A stretch of DNA of 40,688 nt from Chara braunii (Eukaryota; Streptophyta; Charophyceae; Charales; Characeae): NCBI GenBank assembly GCA_003427395.1, contig BFEA01000010.1, positions 886,854 to 927,541 on the forward strand. The letters run 5' to 3'. Every line of letters begins with the position of its first letter. The first letter of the stretch is position 1. The notes under the pieces are model-generated. The model had not been told where the DNA came from, did no database searches, and worked only from the letters and a program-made list of their open reading frames with translations. Positions 21,329 to 31,105 of this stretch are shown one piece after another. Position numbers and translations under genes: made by a program.

Positions 21329-22604
21329 GGCTAGGCAAACGCTTTCTGCACTAATGTCCTCTTTGGGACCTACTGTAGCATGCGTCTGACCGGTTCTAAA
21401 AATAAATAAAATAATAGATGTCCAGCGAGTTACCCAGACTACTAGTCAAGCGGCATCAACAGCACCTACACAAACTGTACACATGTAGTCTACCTCTATC
21501 TTTGATTAGTTCTGCACATAAGTTTTAAGAAGAACTGACTATGGTAGAGTACAGTCCTACTCTAGGTTGTCTGTTAGGTGTTAGCAGTCTGTCAACCAAC
21601 TAATCAGGATAAAAATAAACTACAGTGTGCAGATGTATGCACAATGGATAATTTAGTGATGTACAGTTGAGTTCCCAATTGGAATCCCCCTTCCCCTGTA
21701 TCCAACGAACATGTGAGCATCATCAAGCTGCGGTGTCTAAGGTGTGCAACCACGGTCCACCCCTGTGCCCAAGAAGTATGCTTATGACCAGCCTGCAATT
21801 TTTTTACCTTTGCGTGCAACGAGCCTTACATCTGACTGATCTGGCTGATCAAGAGGCAATTTAAGGACAACCCTCGAGAGTCCTCAGGAATTCTTTAACA
21901 TCGCAATCAGGACGACGATCACAACCAGTGGACAGTTCAAACCCCAACGAGAGATGTTTATAGACGGTTTAGAAGCGGCTACAAAGGACTGTTCAGTCCG
22001 CACACCCCTTCATTTACCTTTGTGTGCAACGAGCCTCAATGGACAAAGCAGCATGGCCTGCGTGTACTAATACCCATGGGTTGGCATGGTGACCGTGCCC
22101 CATGCTTCGACCAGGGCCCTTTAGAGGCACCGCCCTCTCCTACCAGATGCGCCACCGGGAAGAATTTTGTCTCTCAAGATGGAGCGCACATGACTCCTTT
22201 CAAAAGAGAGGACACTCAACTTGGACTCACTTCCTCATGGTTAGAAGATATTGAGAGGGTAGATAAGGAATGGGAACAACGTACTTGGAGATGGCTGCCC
22301 CCAACCACAGATTTCTCACCAATTGGGCCGACGTGCACTTCGATGACCAGTCGTTAGCCTCTGTACCACCCACAACGCAATGCAGTGCCACCTCGGCCAA
22401 AATGCCACGTCAGCATACTCTCATCATCATGCATACACCCGTTGTTGCCATAGCTCCCACGTTGTCGCCACAGCCTTCCAGTGGCCGGCCTCTCCACCTA
22501 GGCCCCGCTAATCAACCAGCGCCAATGTATCCTTACTCCACATGAAGCATCGTCAATGCACCAAGTCGCAATGTCGCCGGTGCCAGGTAAGCGGCGATCA
22601 CCAA
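21329..22604 (-). other. Element A 5' leader
   Basis: Non-coding leader about 1.3 kb long between gag and the primer site. It shares several blocks with B and C: CACAGGGGTGG, the block around GCTGATCA (about 21847-21910), and GTCTATAAACA on the sense strand (about 21955-21966, reverse complement). No protein was recognised. Confidence 0.75.
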
Positions 22605-22619
22605 CCAGCTCCGATACCA
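22605..22619 (-). other. Element A primer-binding site (initiator Met tRNA)
   Basis: TGGTATCGGAGCTGG on the minus strand, three bases inside the 5' LTR. It fixes the orientation of the element and which LTR is 5'. Confidence 0.9.
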
Positions 22620-22769
22620 AATTGCAAGGAATATGAGTGTGAGCGATATACATAAAACCAAATTGCGAAATCACACAGTTGTCCATGTAGATGTGTCCCA
22701 AGCAGAGAGTACACATGCACCGAGAAAACCATCCATATAGCGCAATACAATGAAGTAATGAGCCAATGT

Positions 22770-22860
22770 TCAAGCCCGTAGGCCACATCAACACAATATC
22801 CAAGCCCGTAGGCCACATCAACACAATATCCAAGCCCGTAGGCCACATCAACACAATATC
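22770..22860. repeat. Three tandem 30-31-bp units in element A 5' LTR
   Basis: CAAGCCCGTAGGCCACATCA occurs three times in succession at 22770, 22801 and 22831. The 3' LTR has a single related unit. Confidence 0.95.
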
Positions 22861-22871
22861 CAAGCCCGTAG

Positions 22872-22921
22872 GATAGTCGGGTAGAGTAGGCTAAGCGCCC
22901 AGCCTACTCTACCCGACTATC
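22872..22921. repeat. Perfect 21-bp inverted repeat (hairpin) in element A 5' LTR
   Basis: The arms 22872-22892 and 22901-22921 are exact reverse complements and flank an 8-base spacer AAGCGCCC. The 3' LTR has only the right-arm sequence, in a variant form (CCCACTCTACCCGACTATCC). Confidence 0.97.
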
Positions 22922-23789
22922 TTACCTACAGCTGGTTTACACAATAGGATCACTTTGACTCACGAAGACCAATGTACATGACTGCCAACACCATCGTCGG
23001 CCTCTCTTCATGCAGCAAGTACGTATCCCGTCACCCGCAATCAGACCTTGATTACCCCACACTCGCCTCCTTCCCTAAAGACCACTCAATCGCCCGCATT
23101 ACCCCCTGGCGCCCAGCAGCACGGCTATGGCCGCCTGCGCCCTGCTGCCCTGCAGCACCCCACTTCAACTCGACGCGCCTCGTCAGCGCCCTTCGCAACA
23201 GCGCAGCATCAAGCGAGAGCGCGCAACACTTCCGCATTGCCAGCACTGGCCAGAATGCCTGGGCTGGGCTGCCTCACTCCTTTTGTGGAAGTGGCAGCGT
23301 CCTGGATGCTGCGCGTGGCGTGGCCGGAAGCTTCCAGTAGCTTTCGGTTGGGTCCTAGGCCCTGCGCCCAGGCCCGAGACTACAGTTGAGGGCCTGGCCC
23401 CTTTACAGTTAGGACGCGCCCGAGTCTCTGGACTTGGGCTGTTTGTTGCATCTGTGCAGGGCTCCCAGGCAGGTGCGTCGGCACTACTGCTTTTGCCAAG
23501 GCCGAAGGCCTGCTTCCCAATGTATCGGCCCTGCTTTGTGTATGTGTGCCCAGGTGCAACTGTCAAGGCCTGGTCCAACTGTATGACGCAGAAATGTGAG
23601 GCTCACGAGTCTAGCCAACCAACTGGCGTGCTGCGAGAGCCTGAATACCCACATATACAAATGTCAAACTTTGCCTCTGACAAATATTCAGGCCCGCCTT
23701 CACTTAGGGCGGGCACTTTGGCTTGCTGGGGGCCTTAGCCCAGAACAATGTGATGTCTGATAGGGCCCCTTGAGGGCTCTTTCCTCACA

Positions 23790-23892
23790 TATGCATCGAG
23801 TTGAGTGAGCGTGTTTGTGTGTGCTCTCACTCTCCCTCCCTCTCCCAGCCTCGCTGCCCTGTCTCCACCTTGTTACACTGGTATCGGAGCGG
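23790..23892 (+). mobile_element. Remnant of an older plus-strand LTR element (LTR end and primer site)
   Basis: TGGTATCGGAGCGG on the plus strand at 23879-23892 is the same kind of initiator Met tRNA primer site, preceded by ACCTTGTTACA as an LTR 3' end. Only about 88 bp of LTR remain before the end of element A. The rest was not found on the other side of A by eye. Confidence 0.6.
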
Positions 23893-23993
23893 TCTTGCGA
23901 CCCTCCCCCCCCCGCCCGGCATCAAGACTAGGTTCATCAACCTTGTCGAGCCTGGACGCAACCTCGCCGCGCTCATCAACGAGTAGCATCCAC

Positions 23994-24527
23994 TTGGTCG
24001 AGCTCGTCTCCAAGCACCATTGACTCGTCGCCATCGAACTCATGGACTCTACTCGTCTTTGCTCGTCACCGTGCTCGTCGTCGAGGTCCAATGGAGTCGC
24101 GGTGCTCGTCGCTACATCCGCCGTGCTACCTCCAGCGCCTTCCTCTTCGTCGAAGCTCCAGCCTGAACGTAGCCGGCGTCATGTCCAAATGCGTGCAATT
24201 TTATTTTTATTTTTATTTACTTCTCCTCCGATTCTTCTTCTCCCTTGACTCCTTCCCCACTTGGCCGAGCTCGTCTCCAAACACCACTTACTCGTCGCCA
24301 TCGAACTCATGGACTTTGCTCGTCCATGCTCGTCACCGAGCTCGCCACCGAGGTACGCTGGAGTCGCGGTTCTCGTCACTACATCCGTCGTGCTACATCC
24401 AGCGCCTTCCTCTACGTCAAAGCTCCAGCATGAACCTAATCGGCATCATGTCCAGGTGCGCGCAATTTTATTTTTATTTTTGTTTTCTTCTCCTCCGATT
24501 CTTGTTCTCCTCGGACTCCTTCCCCAC
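23994..24527. repeat. 267-bp direct tandem duplication
   Basis: Both halves begin around GAGCTCGTCTCCAA (24000 and 24267), share CATCGAACTCATGGACT and GCAATTTTATTTTTATTTTT, and end with GACTCCTTCCCCAC. They differ by scattered substitutions. Confidence 0.9.
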
Positions 24528-24850
24528 GATCTCCCTCCCCCCATTTCGATCCCACTCCCCCCTCCCCATCCGCACGCCCCAATCCCACCTCAATCACGCG
24601 CCCCCACTCCCCAACCCCACTTCCGCTTCCTTCTCCCTGGACTCCTTCCCCCCCGATTCTCTTTCTCCCCCCCAGATTCTTCCCCCCCCCTTTTTCGATA
24701 CCACTCCTCCCTCCTCATCCCCCGACCCCCGCCCGCCCATCCCTCGATTTCGATCTCCCTCCCCCCTTTTCGATCCCACTCCCCCTTACCCATCCGCGCG
24801 CCCCACTCCCACATTCACAATCGCGCGCCCTCACTCCCCAACCCCGCTTC
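24525..24850. repeat. C-rich low-complexity tract (G-rich on minus strand)
   Basis: Many runs of four to nine C occur, with two imperfect copies of a unit about 226 bp long that begins TTTCGATCCCACTCCCCC (about 24543 and 24769). The minus strand has many G-runs and could form G-quadruplexes. Confidence 0.85.
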
Positions 24851-24862
24851 TCTCTATATGGC

Positions 24863-25761
24863 GCCCAGCGCCCAGCCTACTCTACCCGACCATCCTACCT
24901 ACCGCTGCGTACACGCAACAGGCTCACTTCAACTTTCGAAGACCAATGTACATGATTGTCAAAGCCATAGCCCACCTCTCTTCATGCACCAGGTATGTGC
25001 CTCGTCACCCTCAGTCAAACCTTGATTACACCACACTCGCCTCCTACCCTGAAGACCACCAGATCGCCCGCATTACCCCCTGGCGCCCAGCAGCCCGGCT
25101 ATGGCTGCCTGTGCCTCGCTGCCCTGCAGCGCCCCACTTCACCGCTATGCGCCCCATCGCCCTTGGCCACAGCGCAGCATCAAGCAGTAGCGCAGCAGCA
25201 CTTCCCCATTGCCTACGCAGGCTAGAATGCCTGGCCTGGGCTGCCTCACTTCTTTATGGAAGTGGCAACCTCCTGAATGATGTGTGGGGCCTGGCTGGAA
25301 GCTTCCAGTAGCTTCCGGTTGGGCCTCAGACCCTGAGCCCAGGCCCGAGACTACAATTGAGGGCCTGGACCCCATTTACAGTTGGGCACAGCCTGAGTCT
25401 CCAGACTTGGGCTGTTTGCTGCATCTGTGCAGGGCTCCTAGGTACGTGCATCGACAATACTACTTTTGCTTAGGCCGATGGCCTGCTTCTCAATGTATCG
25501 GCCCTGCTTTGTGTGTATGTGCCCAGGCGCAACTGGCAAGGCCCGAACCAACTGTACGACGCAACTTAGTGAGGCTCGCACGTCCATTCAACGAACTGCT
25601 GTGCTTCAAGAGGCTGAATACCCACATATGAAAGTGTCAAATTTTGGCCTTTGATGAATATTCAGGCCCGCCTTCACTTCGGGCGGGCACTTGCCTTGTC
25701 TGGGGCCTTTGCCCAGAACATGTGATGTCTATTAGGGCCCCGTGAGGGCTTGTTCCTCGCA
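24863..25761 (-). repeat. Truncated A-type LTR (third copy)
   Basis: It aligns with the element A LTRs from about their position 200 (GCGCCCAGCCTACTCTACCC) to the end (CCTCGCA at 25761). The TGCAAGG end is missing. On its far side TTTCTTTTTATC (minus strand GATAAAAAGAAA) resembles a polypurine tract, so it may be the 3' LTR of a lost minus-strand element. The antisense CAG|GTATGT site is kept at 24992/24993. Confidence 0.85.
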
Positions 25762-27128
25762 TTTCTTTTTATCAACCCGAATCCTATAACTTTTTTTTTT
25801 TAAGTTTCTTTCCCATTTCTCTCCCAATTGTTTCGCAAATCATAATATTCCTTTTTCAAAAATTTATCGGCAATTACTTCACTTAACTTGGACAGCGGAC
25901 CGCAGGAGGGCGTTGCGGAGTGGCCTAGCACGAGGGTCCGAAGCTGCTTGGGTGAGGCGAGGTGGTGACGTTGAGGGCTAGGTCCGGCAGCGGGCGCCAC
26001 CACGGTTGAGTCGCCATGCTTGGCTGGTCGCATCCGCCCCTACCGCTCCTGGCCGTGGGGTTAGGCGTGGTTCTACTGGCGTGCTAAGCTGACAGTGCGT
26101 TGGTGTGTGGGTGTGGCGTGTCTACGGGATGATGCTTTTACACCGGGTATGGAGCTTGATCAGCGTGCCGAATGCACGTTTGATCTTATGCATGAAGACT
26201 TTGTTATGATGCTGTAGAAGACGCCGCTTTACGCGCAGACCTGTGGGATGCTGTTGAAGACGCCGTTTTAGGCACTGATTTGTTGTGCGAGTCGGAGGAG
26301 CATGAAGAGGATTGAGCTAGTGAGGCTTTGTTTGAGGTCTTCTGCTTGGAAACGTCTTTGCTCATATTTGAAGATCGAAGACCTTCTACACAGGAACTTT
26401 GGCATACATCGTTTGAGGGCTACTAGGGTTAAGTGTATTTTTAGTAGTGTTGTTTTCGAAATTGCGGGGTTGTGTTGTGGCCTAGTTTTTGTGCTATTTT
26501 CGGGATTGGCTGTTTCGTTGACTAGTTTTTTTCAAAGTTTTGTTTTCGTTGGAGTATAGCATTTATATTATTTTCTATTCTGGGTTATGTGGTTTGTAGG
26601 GTAGGAAAATTCCCCCTCCCTTTTGCTATTTGTTGTTTTGGCTTATACGTTTGGTTGTCTAATTTACTACGTAGGATTTTTCCTTTTAATGTGTGTCGTA
26701 GTGTGTCCTTCTTATGCCTCCTGGGTGTTTGGGGCATTGACATGCCTATTCCTAGGTTAACGGTGGTATTTGGTTAGATATACCTTGCTCGAACAAAATG
26801 GCTTTTGTCTTTATAGGTAGGCAACCCTACTTCATTTTGTTGCTGCTGTTTAGTTCGATGCTTGATGCGATGGATGTTGGGCTTAAAATACAAACGCATT
26901 GGAAGTTTTCTATTTATTCATCTCGAAAGAGACTTTAAATAGGTGGGCAACCCTACTTTATTCTGTCGCCGGCGTTTCGGTTGAGGCGGGGTAATGACGT
27001 GGGAATATTTTGATCCTCTGGACAGGTGTGTTTTGGATAGTGTTCAATAGCAATCTTCGCTATTTGAGCTGGTTAGATATACCTTGCTCGAACTAAATGG
27101 CTTTTGTTTTTATAGGTGGGCAACCCTA
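25762..27128 (+). other. Poly(A)-tailed LINE-like or retroposed segment, left part
   Basis: No supported gene. The composition shifts from GC-rich (25890-26330) to GT-rich (26400-27128). It carries a local repeat, GAAGACGCCG twice (about 26219 and 26258), and a 299-bp tandem repeat (units from 26772 and 27071, each starting GGTTAGATATACCTTGCTCG). The second unit continues after element B at 36064, and the segment ends there in a poly(A) run. A plus-strand retroposon 3' end (LINE UTR or processed transcript) fits this; no reverse-transcriptase frame is seen, so the class is inferred. A short minus-strand frame (26033-25800) is not recognisable. Confidence 0.5.
26772..27128. repeat. 299-bp tandem repeat, second unit interrupted by element B
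   Basis: Unit 1 spans 26772-27070. Unit 2 starts at 27071 and is cut at 27128 by element B. The downstream part, TTTGTTGCTGCTGTTTAG, appears in unit 1 (about 26838) and again right after B (about 36073). Confidence 0.85.
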
Positions 27129-27474
27129 TGCAAGGAATATGAACAGAAGCGAGATGACAATATTCAGATTGCACAATCACATTGAAAGCCAGATCGTATC
27201 ACAGTGTTCAGAAAGTAGCATTGCACCAATACGACACCAATGGAGAATAGTTGCACTGAAAGCCAATGTCAATGAGACCTTGCTCTCGCCACCACCAACA
27301 TATGTATCCAGTCCCTATCTCCCTACTTGGCGCTCGTCGCCCAGCCTACTCCCTACACTGCTACTACTAGCCTACTAATTGACAATGCAACAGTTGATGT
27401 CAGCAACCTCCGAAGTACTTGAAGATGTCGCCCATGCAAAACCATTGCCAATACCAGGTATGTACCCTCACAAT

Positions 27475-27512
<38 letters not shown>

Positions 27513-28154
27513 TCTCTCTCTCCCCTGACTCTCTCCCACGTCTTCCCTTGTTGAACACCCGAAGACCACCTTTGTGCCTCACTGTATATCCAAGCCCGCC
27601 AGCTATGGAGGTTGGGCTATGGCGCTGTGCCCTCAGTAGAGCCCTGCTCTCTGCACGACCGCACATGCTTGCACCTCGCCGCTCAGCACTAGCAGCAGCC
27701 CACGAGCTTCAGCTCCAGCAGCGCTGCCGCCAGCATGCGAGTGCCCGAATGAGCTGCCAGCCAATGAGTTCTTTCCTATACCGAAAAGAGCTGGCCTGGC
27801 TTCGCAGCCTGGCTGTCCTGAGCCGGGGCCCAGAAGCTTCCGGTAGGCCCCAAGGTTCTGAGCCTCTAGTGCAGCTACTGGGCCTCATTCGGTTGGGCCT
27901 CCCAACTGTCTGTGTATGAGGCTGCAAATCTCGCCCATGGCCTGTGCTTTTGGAAAGGCCTAGAAGGACTGGGAATTTCCACGCTGCTCGATCGGTGTTT
28001 TCCTTCAACCAACTCGCGCGACAAAACTGCCTGAACCCCAAATACGAAATTGACAGCCAAGGGCCTCTCGTGATTTGTTAGGCCCGCCTTCACTTTGAAC
28101 GGGCACATTTGTAGCAGGGGCCCCTTAGGCCTGCAGAGGACCCAGATCCTCGCA
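27129..28154 (-). repeat. Element B 3' LTR
   Basis: It starts TGCAAGG and ends CCTCGCA, and it pairs with 35098-36063. It includes an expanded (ATC)n tract (27474-27509) that is much shorter in the 5' LTR. The antisense CAG|GTATGT site lies at 27457/27458. Confidence 0.93.
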
Positions 28155-28170
28155 TTCCCTCCTTTTCTTT
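28155..28170 (-). other. Element B polypurine tract
   Basis: The minus strand reads AAAGAAAAGGAGGGAA directly before the 3' LTR. Confidence 0.9.
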
Positions 28171-28190
28171 GATACTCCTTTGAGAAGTCT

Positions 28191-28742
28191 TTATGTAACA
28201 GGCTTCTTCCCTTTCAACTTTCTTTCATAACTTGAGATAATTTGAGGAGCAGTCTTCATTAATTCCTCTCTTGTGAACCGCCGGTCTTCTTGAGGATCAA
28301 TGTGATGTCTGAACCGCACTCGATATTGCATCTGTGGCTTTAGCGGTCGTCCCCTTCCTGGTGGTTTGGGCACACTCATCGACTTGTGCTCGATGATATC
28401 GTCAATGTCCACGTGTCCGTCCATGGTTGAGGGCAGCATTGATCTCCTAGAGGGAAACTGATTATGTGGCAGCGAAAGGTGCCAACTTGGATGCATGGAA
28501 AACAGGGCAAGTACGCAAGTGTGCAGGAATGCGAATCACGTATGGAGGCCCATCCGGTTGATCCCCTACAACTGTGGCATCAGTTTACGTGAAATCCCTA
28601 ACAACTGGCCTAGTTCAAATGACTTTACCCAGACTCTATCACCTACCTGAAAACTAGAGGGCCGTCTATGTTTATTCTCAGATGCGATCATAGCATCCTG
28701 AGACTTTCTAATATGTTCGACGGCCTGCTGCAGCATCTGTTC
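28191..28742 (-). pseudogene. pol: Element B integrase C-terminus with chromodomain-like tail
   Basis: The open minus-strand frame 28496-28191 carries FPSRRSMLPSTMDGHVDIDD, the linker PKPPGRGRPLKPQ and the tail IIEHK .. QYRVRFRHH .. EDRRFTREEL .. IISSYERKL. It matches the tail of A, but the Trp of the chromodomain-like motif is Arg here. The frame ends at a TAA at 28191. Upstream, the GPY/F-type module (PPYVIRIPAHLRT, PVFHASKLAPF) continues in other frames to about 28742, with at least two frame changes. Confidence 0.82.
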
Positions 28743-29490
28743 TTAATTAACAGCAAACTCTATGCTGCCAGGTGCTGCAGTGGGTTGCCTTTCTGGTAGC
28801 AGAAAGTCAAGTGCAGTTTTGGGCTTCCAACCAAGGTGCAACGTGTTGGGAATCATACCAGTAGTACTGTGCACTGCATTGTTGTACAAGCTGGCGACGA
28901 GAGGTAACTTCTCGTCCCGGTCATCCTGACTTGGCTTAATATAACGCCGAAGCAGGTGTTGTACTGCACGGTTCATCTGTTCTGCCTGGCCATTTGACTT
29001 GGGGTGGTTCCCTGATGTCATTTGGAGCTTGGTACCCATCTGTTCAGCTGTCGCCTGCCACAGTTTGTTGGTAAACCTTACATCCCTGTCACTTACAATC
29101 GACGTGGGTAGTCCAAAATCCCTGACCCAGTTATCCAAAAACAGTTTGATGACATAGTCAGTTTTAGCAGTTTCTAGCATAGCGATAAGTCTTGCATACT
29201 TAGTAAAGCGGTCCACTATCACGAAGATGTGCCTTTTTCTAGACTTACTGGTCACGAGAGTATCCATGAAGTCCATGGACACACTCTGGCCAGGACCTTC
29301 AAGAATCGGCAAGGGCTTGATAAGCCCAAGTGGAGCCCGAGTCCTAGGTTTGTCCCTTTGGCAAACCTGGCAAGTTTCAACGTACTTTTTCGCATCTTGC
29401 ATAATAGTGGGCCACCAAAAAATTCTGCACTAGGTTAGCTGAAGTCTTTTTATAACCAAAAGGTCAAGTTGCGTCGTGACACTCATCTAG
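28743..29490 (-). pseudogene. pol: Element B integrase core and zinc region
   Basis: The frame 29402-28743 carries the complete DDE core: SMDFMDTLVTSKSRKRHIF (Asp 1), FGLPTSIVSDRDVRF (Asp 2) and NHPKSNGQAEQMNRA (Glu), followed by the post-core helix region. The zinc-binding part is damaged: CQVCQRDKPRTRAP is intact, but the upstream ECHDAT is followed by a stop (about 29469) and the second His is replaced. This is the best preserved integrase core of the elements here. An in-frame TAA at about 28743 ends it. Confidence 0.9.
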
Positions 29491-30270
29491 AAACAAACTA
29501 CACAAAGACTCTCTATTAGGCAACACACAATCTTTTATTCCCTGCCTTTTCAAGAAACAGCAAGCCATCCACAATTGTAAATTCATCCAAAGTCACTTTG
29601 TCCTTTGCTTGGAATTTACGAATGATCTCTGACATAAGTGGATCTGGCTGATAGGCTTCCACCAACGATCAAGTGAGACCATTAGATATGCCAAATTCAA
29701 TTACTAGCGCGCCCAGGTAATCTGTCTGTCGAGATAGTGCATCCGCCACCTTGTTGTACTCTCCTTTGATCGGATCAAGTTGATAGTCATACATGTCTAT
29801 CACTTGTATCCATCTCTTGAGTGCGTTTGAGAGTACCAACTGTGTTTTGATCCAGCGCAAGGTCTCATGGTCATATCTACCATAGAAAAATCTGCCAAGG
29901 AGATAGTGTCTCCAGTGGACCAGCGCTCAGTACAAGGCATAGAGCTCATGTTCATAAGCAGACCTGGCTAGTTTCTGAGATGGCATCTTTTTACTCATAT
30001 ACTCAATCGGTCTCAACTTCGGCCCCTCTTTAGCGCAAAGACAGCGCCTATGCCATATTGGTTGGCGTCTATGGTCACAACAAAGGGTTTATCAGGAACA
30101 GGAAGTTTGAGGACTTCATAGTGAGTCAGAGCGTACTTCAGTTTCCTGAAGGCCGCCTCAAACTCTTCAGTCCACTCCCAAGGGGTGTCGAGTCGAGTTA
30201 GATATGTTAATGGGGAAGCTATAGTACTATAGTTCTTTACAAACGGACGATAGTAGCCCCTCATCCCCAA
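29491..30270 (-). pseudogene. pol: Element B RNase H and connection
   Basis: Minus-strand frames show KPFVVTIDANQYGIGAV (RNase H Asp present), ERHYLLGRFFYGR in fragments, MRWIKTQLVLSNALKRWIQV and YNKVADALSRQTDYLG. A frameshift follows GAVFALK at about 30030, and further breaks lie around 29870-29990 and 29660. It is inactive. Confidence 0.85.
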
Positions 30271-31060
30271 AAACGATATGAACTCAGTAACAGTCTGAGG
30301 TTAGGGCCAGTCACTTATGCTGGCCACCTTTAGCATCATCCGGCCTCAATCCATCCGCTGAGATTTCATGACCCAAGTACAAGATCTTGGTGCGACCAAA
30401 CTCACATTTCTCCAAGTTAACCTTGTACTGGTGCTGTCTTAGGAGACCTAGCACTATTTTCAAGTGCTCAGCGTGCTCCTCTACAGTCCTACTAAAGATA
30501 AGAATATCGTCGACGTACACGACGATAAACTTGTCTAAGTAATCATGAAATATCCTGTTCATCACGTGCTGGACCGTACCAGGTGCATTGCATAGGCCAA
30601 AGGGCATCACCACAAACTCATACAGACCGTACCTGGTCTGAAATGCGGTTTTGTGCTGGTCCTCAGTTCTAATGGCAATTTGATGGTATCAGGAATTCAA
30701 ATCTATCTTGGTGAAGTACCGGCATCCCTGCACTCTATCCAAGAGGTCGTCGATGCGGGGTAGGGGCTCCGCGTTCTTAACAGTGATGGCATTGAGGCCC
30801 CTATAGTCAATGCACATCCTCAGGGTACCTCCCTTCTTTGGGACAAATAAGACTGGCGCATCCCAAGGGGAGGTACTAGGCTGAATCCATCCCTTTTCTA
30901 TGAGCTCCTTGAGCTGGCGGCGGAGCTCATCCAACATCGCAGGAGACATCCTATAGATTCGTCCTCTAGGTACCTTACTGCCTGGGACAACCTCTATTGC
31001 ATGGACCACCTCCCTTTCTACCATGCCTGTGGGCTCCTCAAAAGGTCTGAATATGTTGTG
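30271..31060 (-). pseudogene. pol: Element B reverse transcriptase
   Basis: The minus-strand frame 31024-30689 has [36 protein letters not shown] and [12 protein letters not shown]. After a stop near the KIDLNS segment (about 30687), 30613-30311 has MPFGLCNAPGTVQHVMN and the catalytic VVYVDDILIFSRT, then CEFGRTKILYLGHEISADG. All core RT motifs are therefore present but split by a stop and a frameshift; a further break at about 30311 precedes the connection domain. Confidence 0.9.
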
Positions 31061-31105
31061 ACAACCGATTCTATCTCTGGGGGTGTTTTAACGGCCTCCC
31101 CTTTC

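Larger units (their letters stand above)
4966..23789 (-). mobile_element. Element A: Ty3/gypsy LTR retrotransposon, nested and dead
   Basis: Reading on the minus strand: 5' LTR (23789-22623), primer site, leader, gag, protease, reverse transcriptase, RNase H, integrase, chromodomain-like tail, polypurine tract and 3' LTR (6066-4966). The domain order RT-RNaseH-integrase is that of Ty3/gypsy. It is interrupted by element D (6584-15080) and by a hAT-like element (18808-20116); without these it would be about 9.0 kb. Its two LTRs differ clearly by substitutions and by a repeat and hairpin region present only in the 5' copy, so it is old. The 5 bp flanking each end (GCCTG at 4961-4965, TATGC at 23790-23794) do not match, so the outer ends may have been rearranged, or the two LTRs may come from different copies. 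Confidence 0.85.
22623..23789 (-). repeat. Element A 5' LTR
   Basis: It starts TGCAAGG and ends CTCACA, matching 4966-6066. It has two additions relative to that copy: three 30-31-bp tandem units (22770-22860) and a 21-bp perfect inverted repeat (22872-22921). The antisense donor-like site is AAGTACGT, with GT at 23019-23020. Confidence 0.92.
23893..24862. other. Non-coding DNA with tandem duplication and C-rich tract
   Basis: It follows the orphan primer site and may be the leader of that older element. It holds the 267-bp duplication (23994-24527) and then the C-rich stretch (24525-24850). The long plus-strand frames through it are low-complexity Ser/Pro runs and do not look like proteins. 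Confidence 0.6.

Noticed and set aside
24091-25311. 406-codon plus-strand Pro/Ser-rich frame
   Set aside because: It spans a tandem duplication, a C-rich tract and an antisense LTR; it is open only because of low-complexity composition.
25800-26033. Minus-strand 77-codon frame ending LRNNWERNGKET
   Set aside because: No recognisable family, no splice support, and it crosses the GC-rich to A/T-rich boundary next to an LTR; not enough to call a gene.
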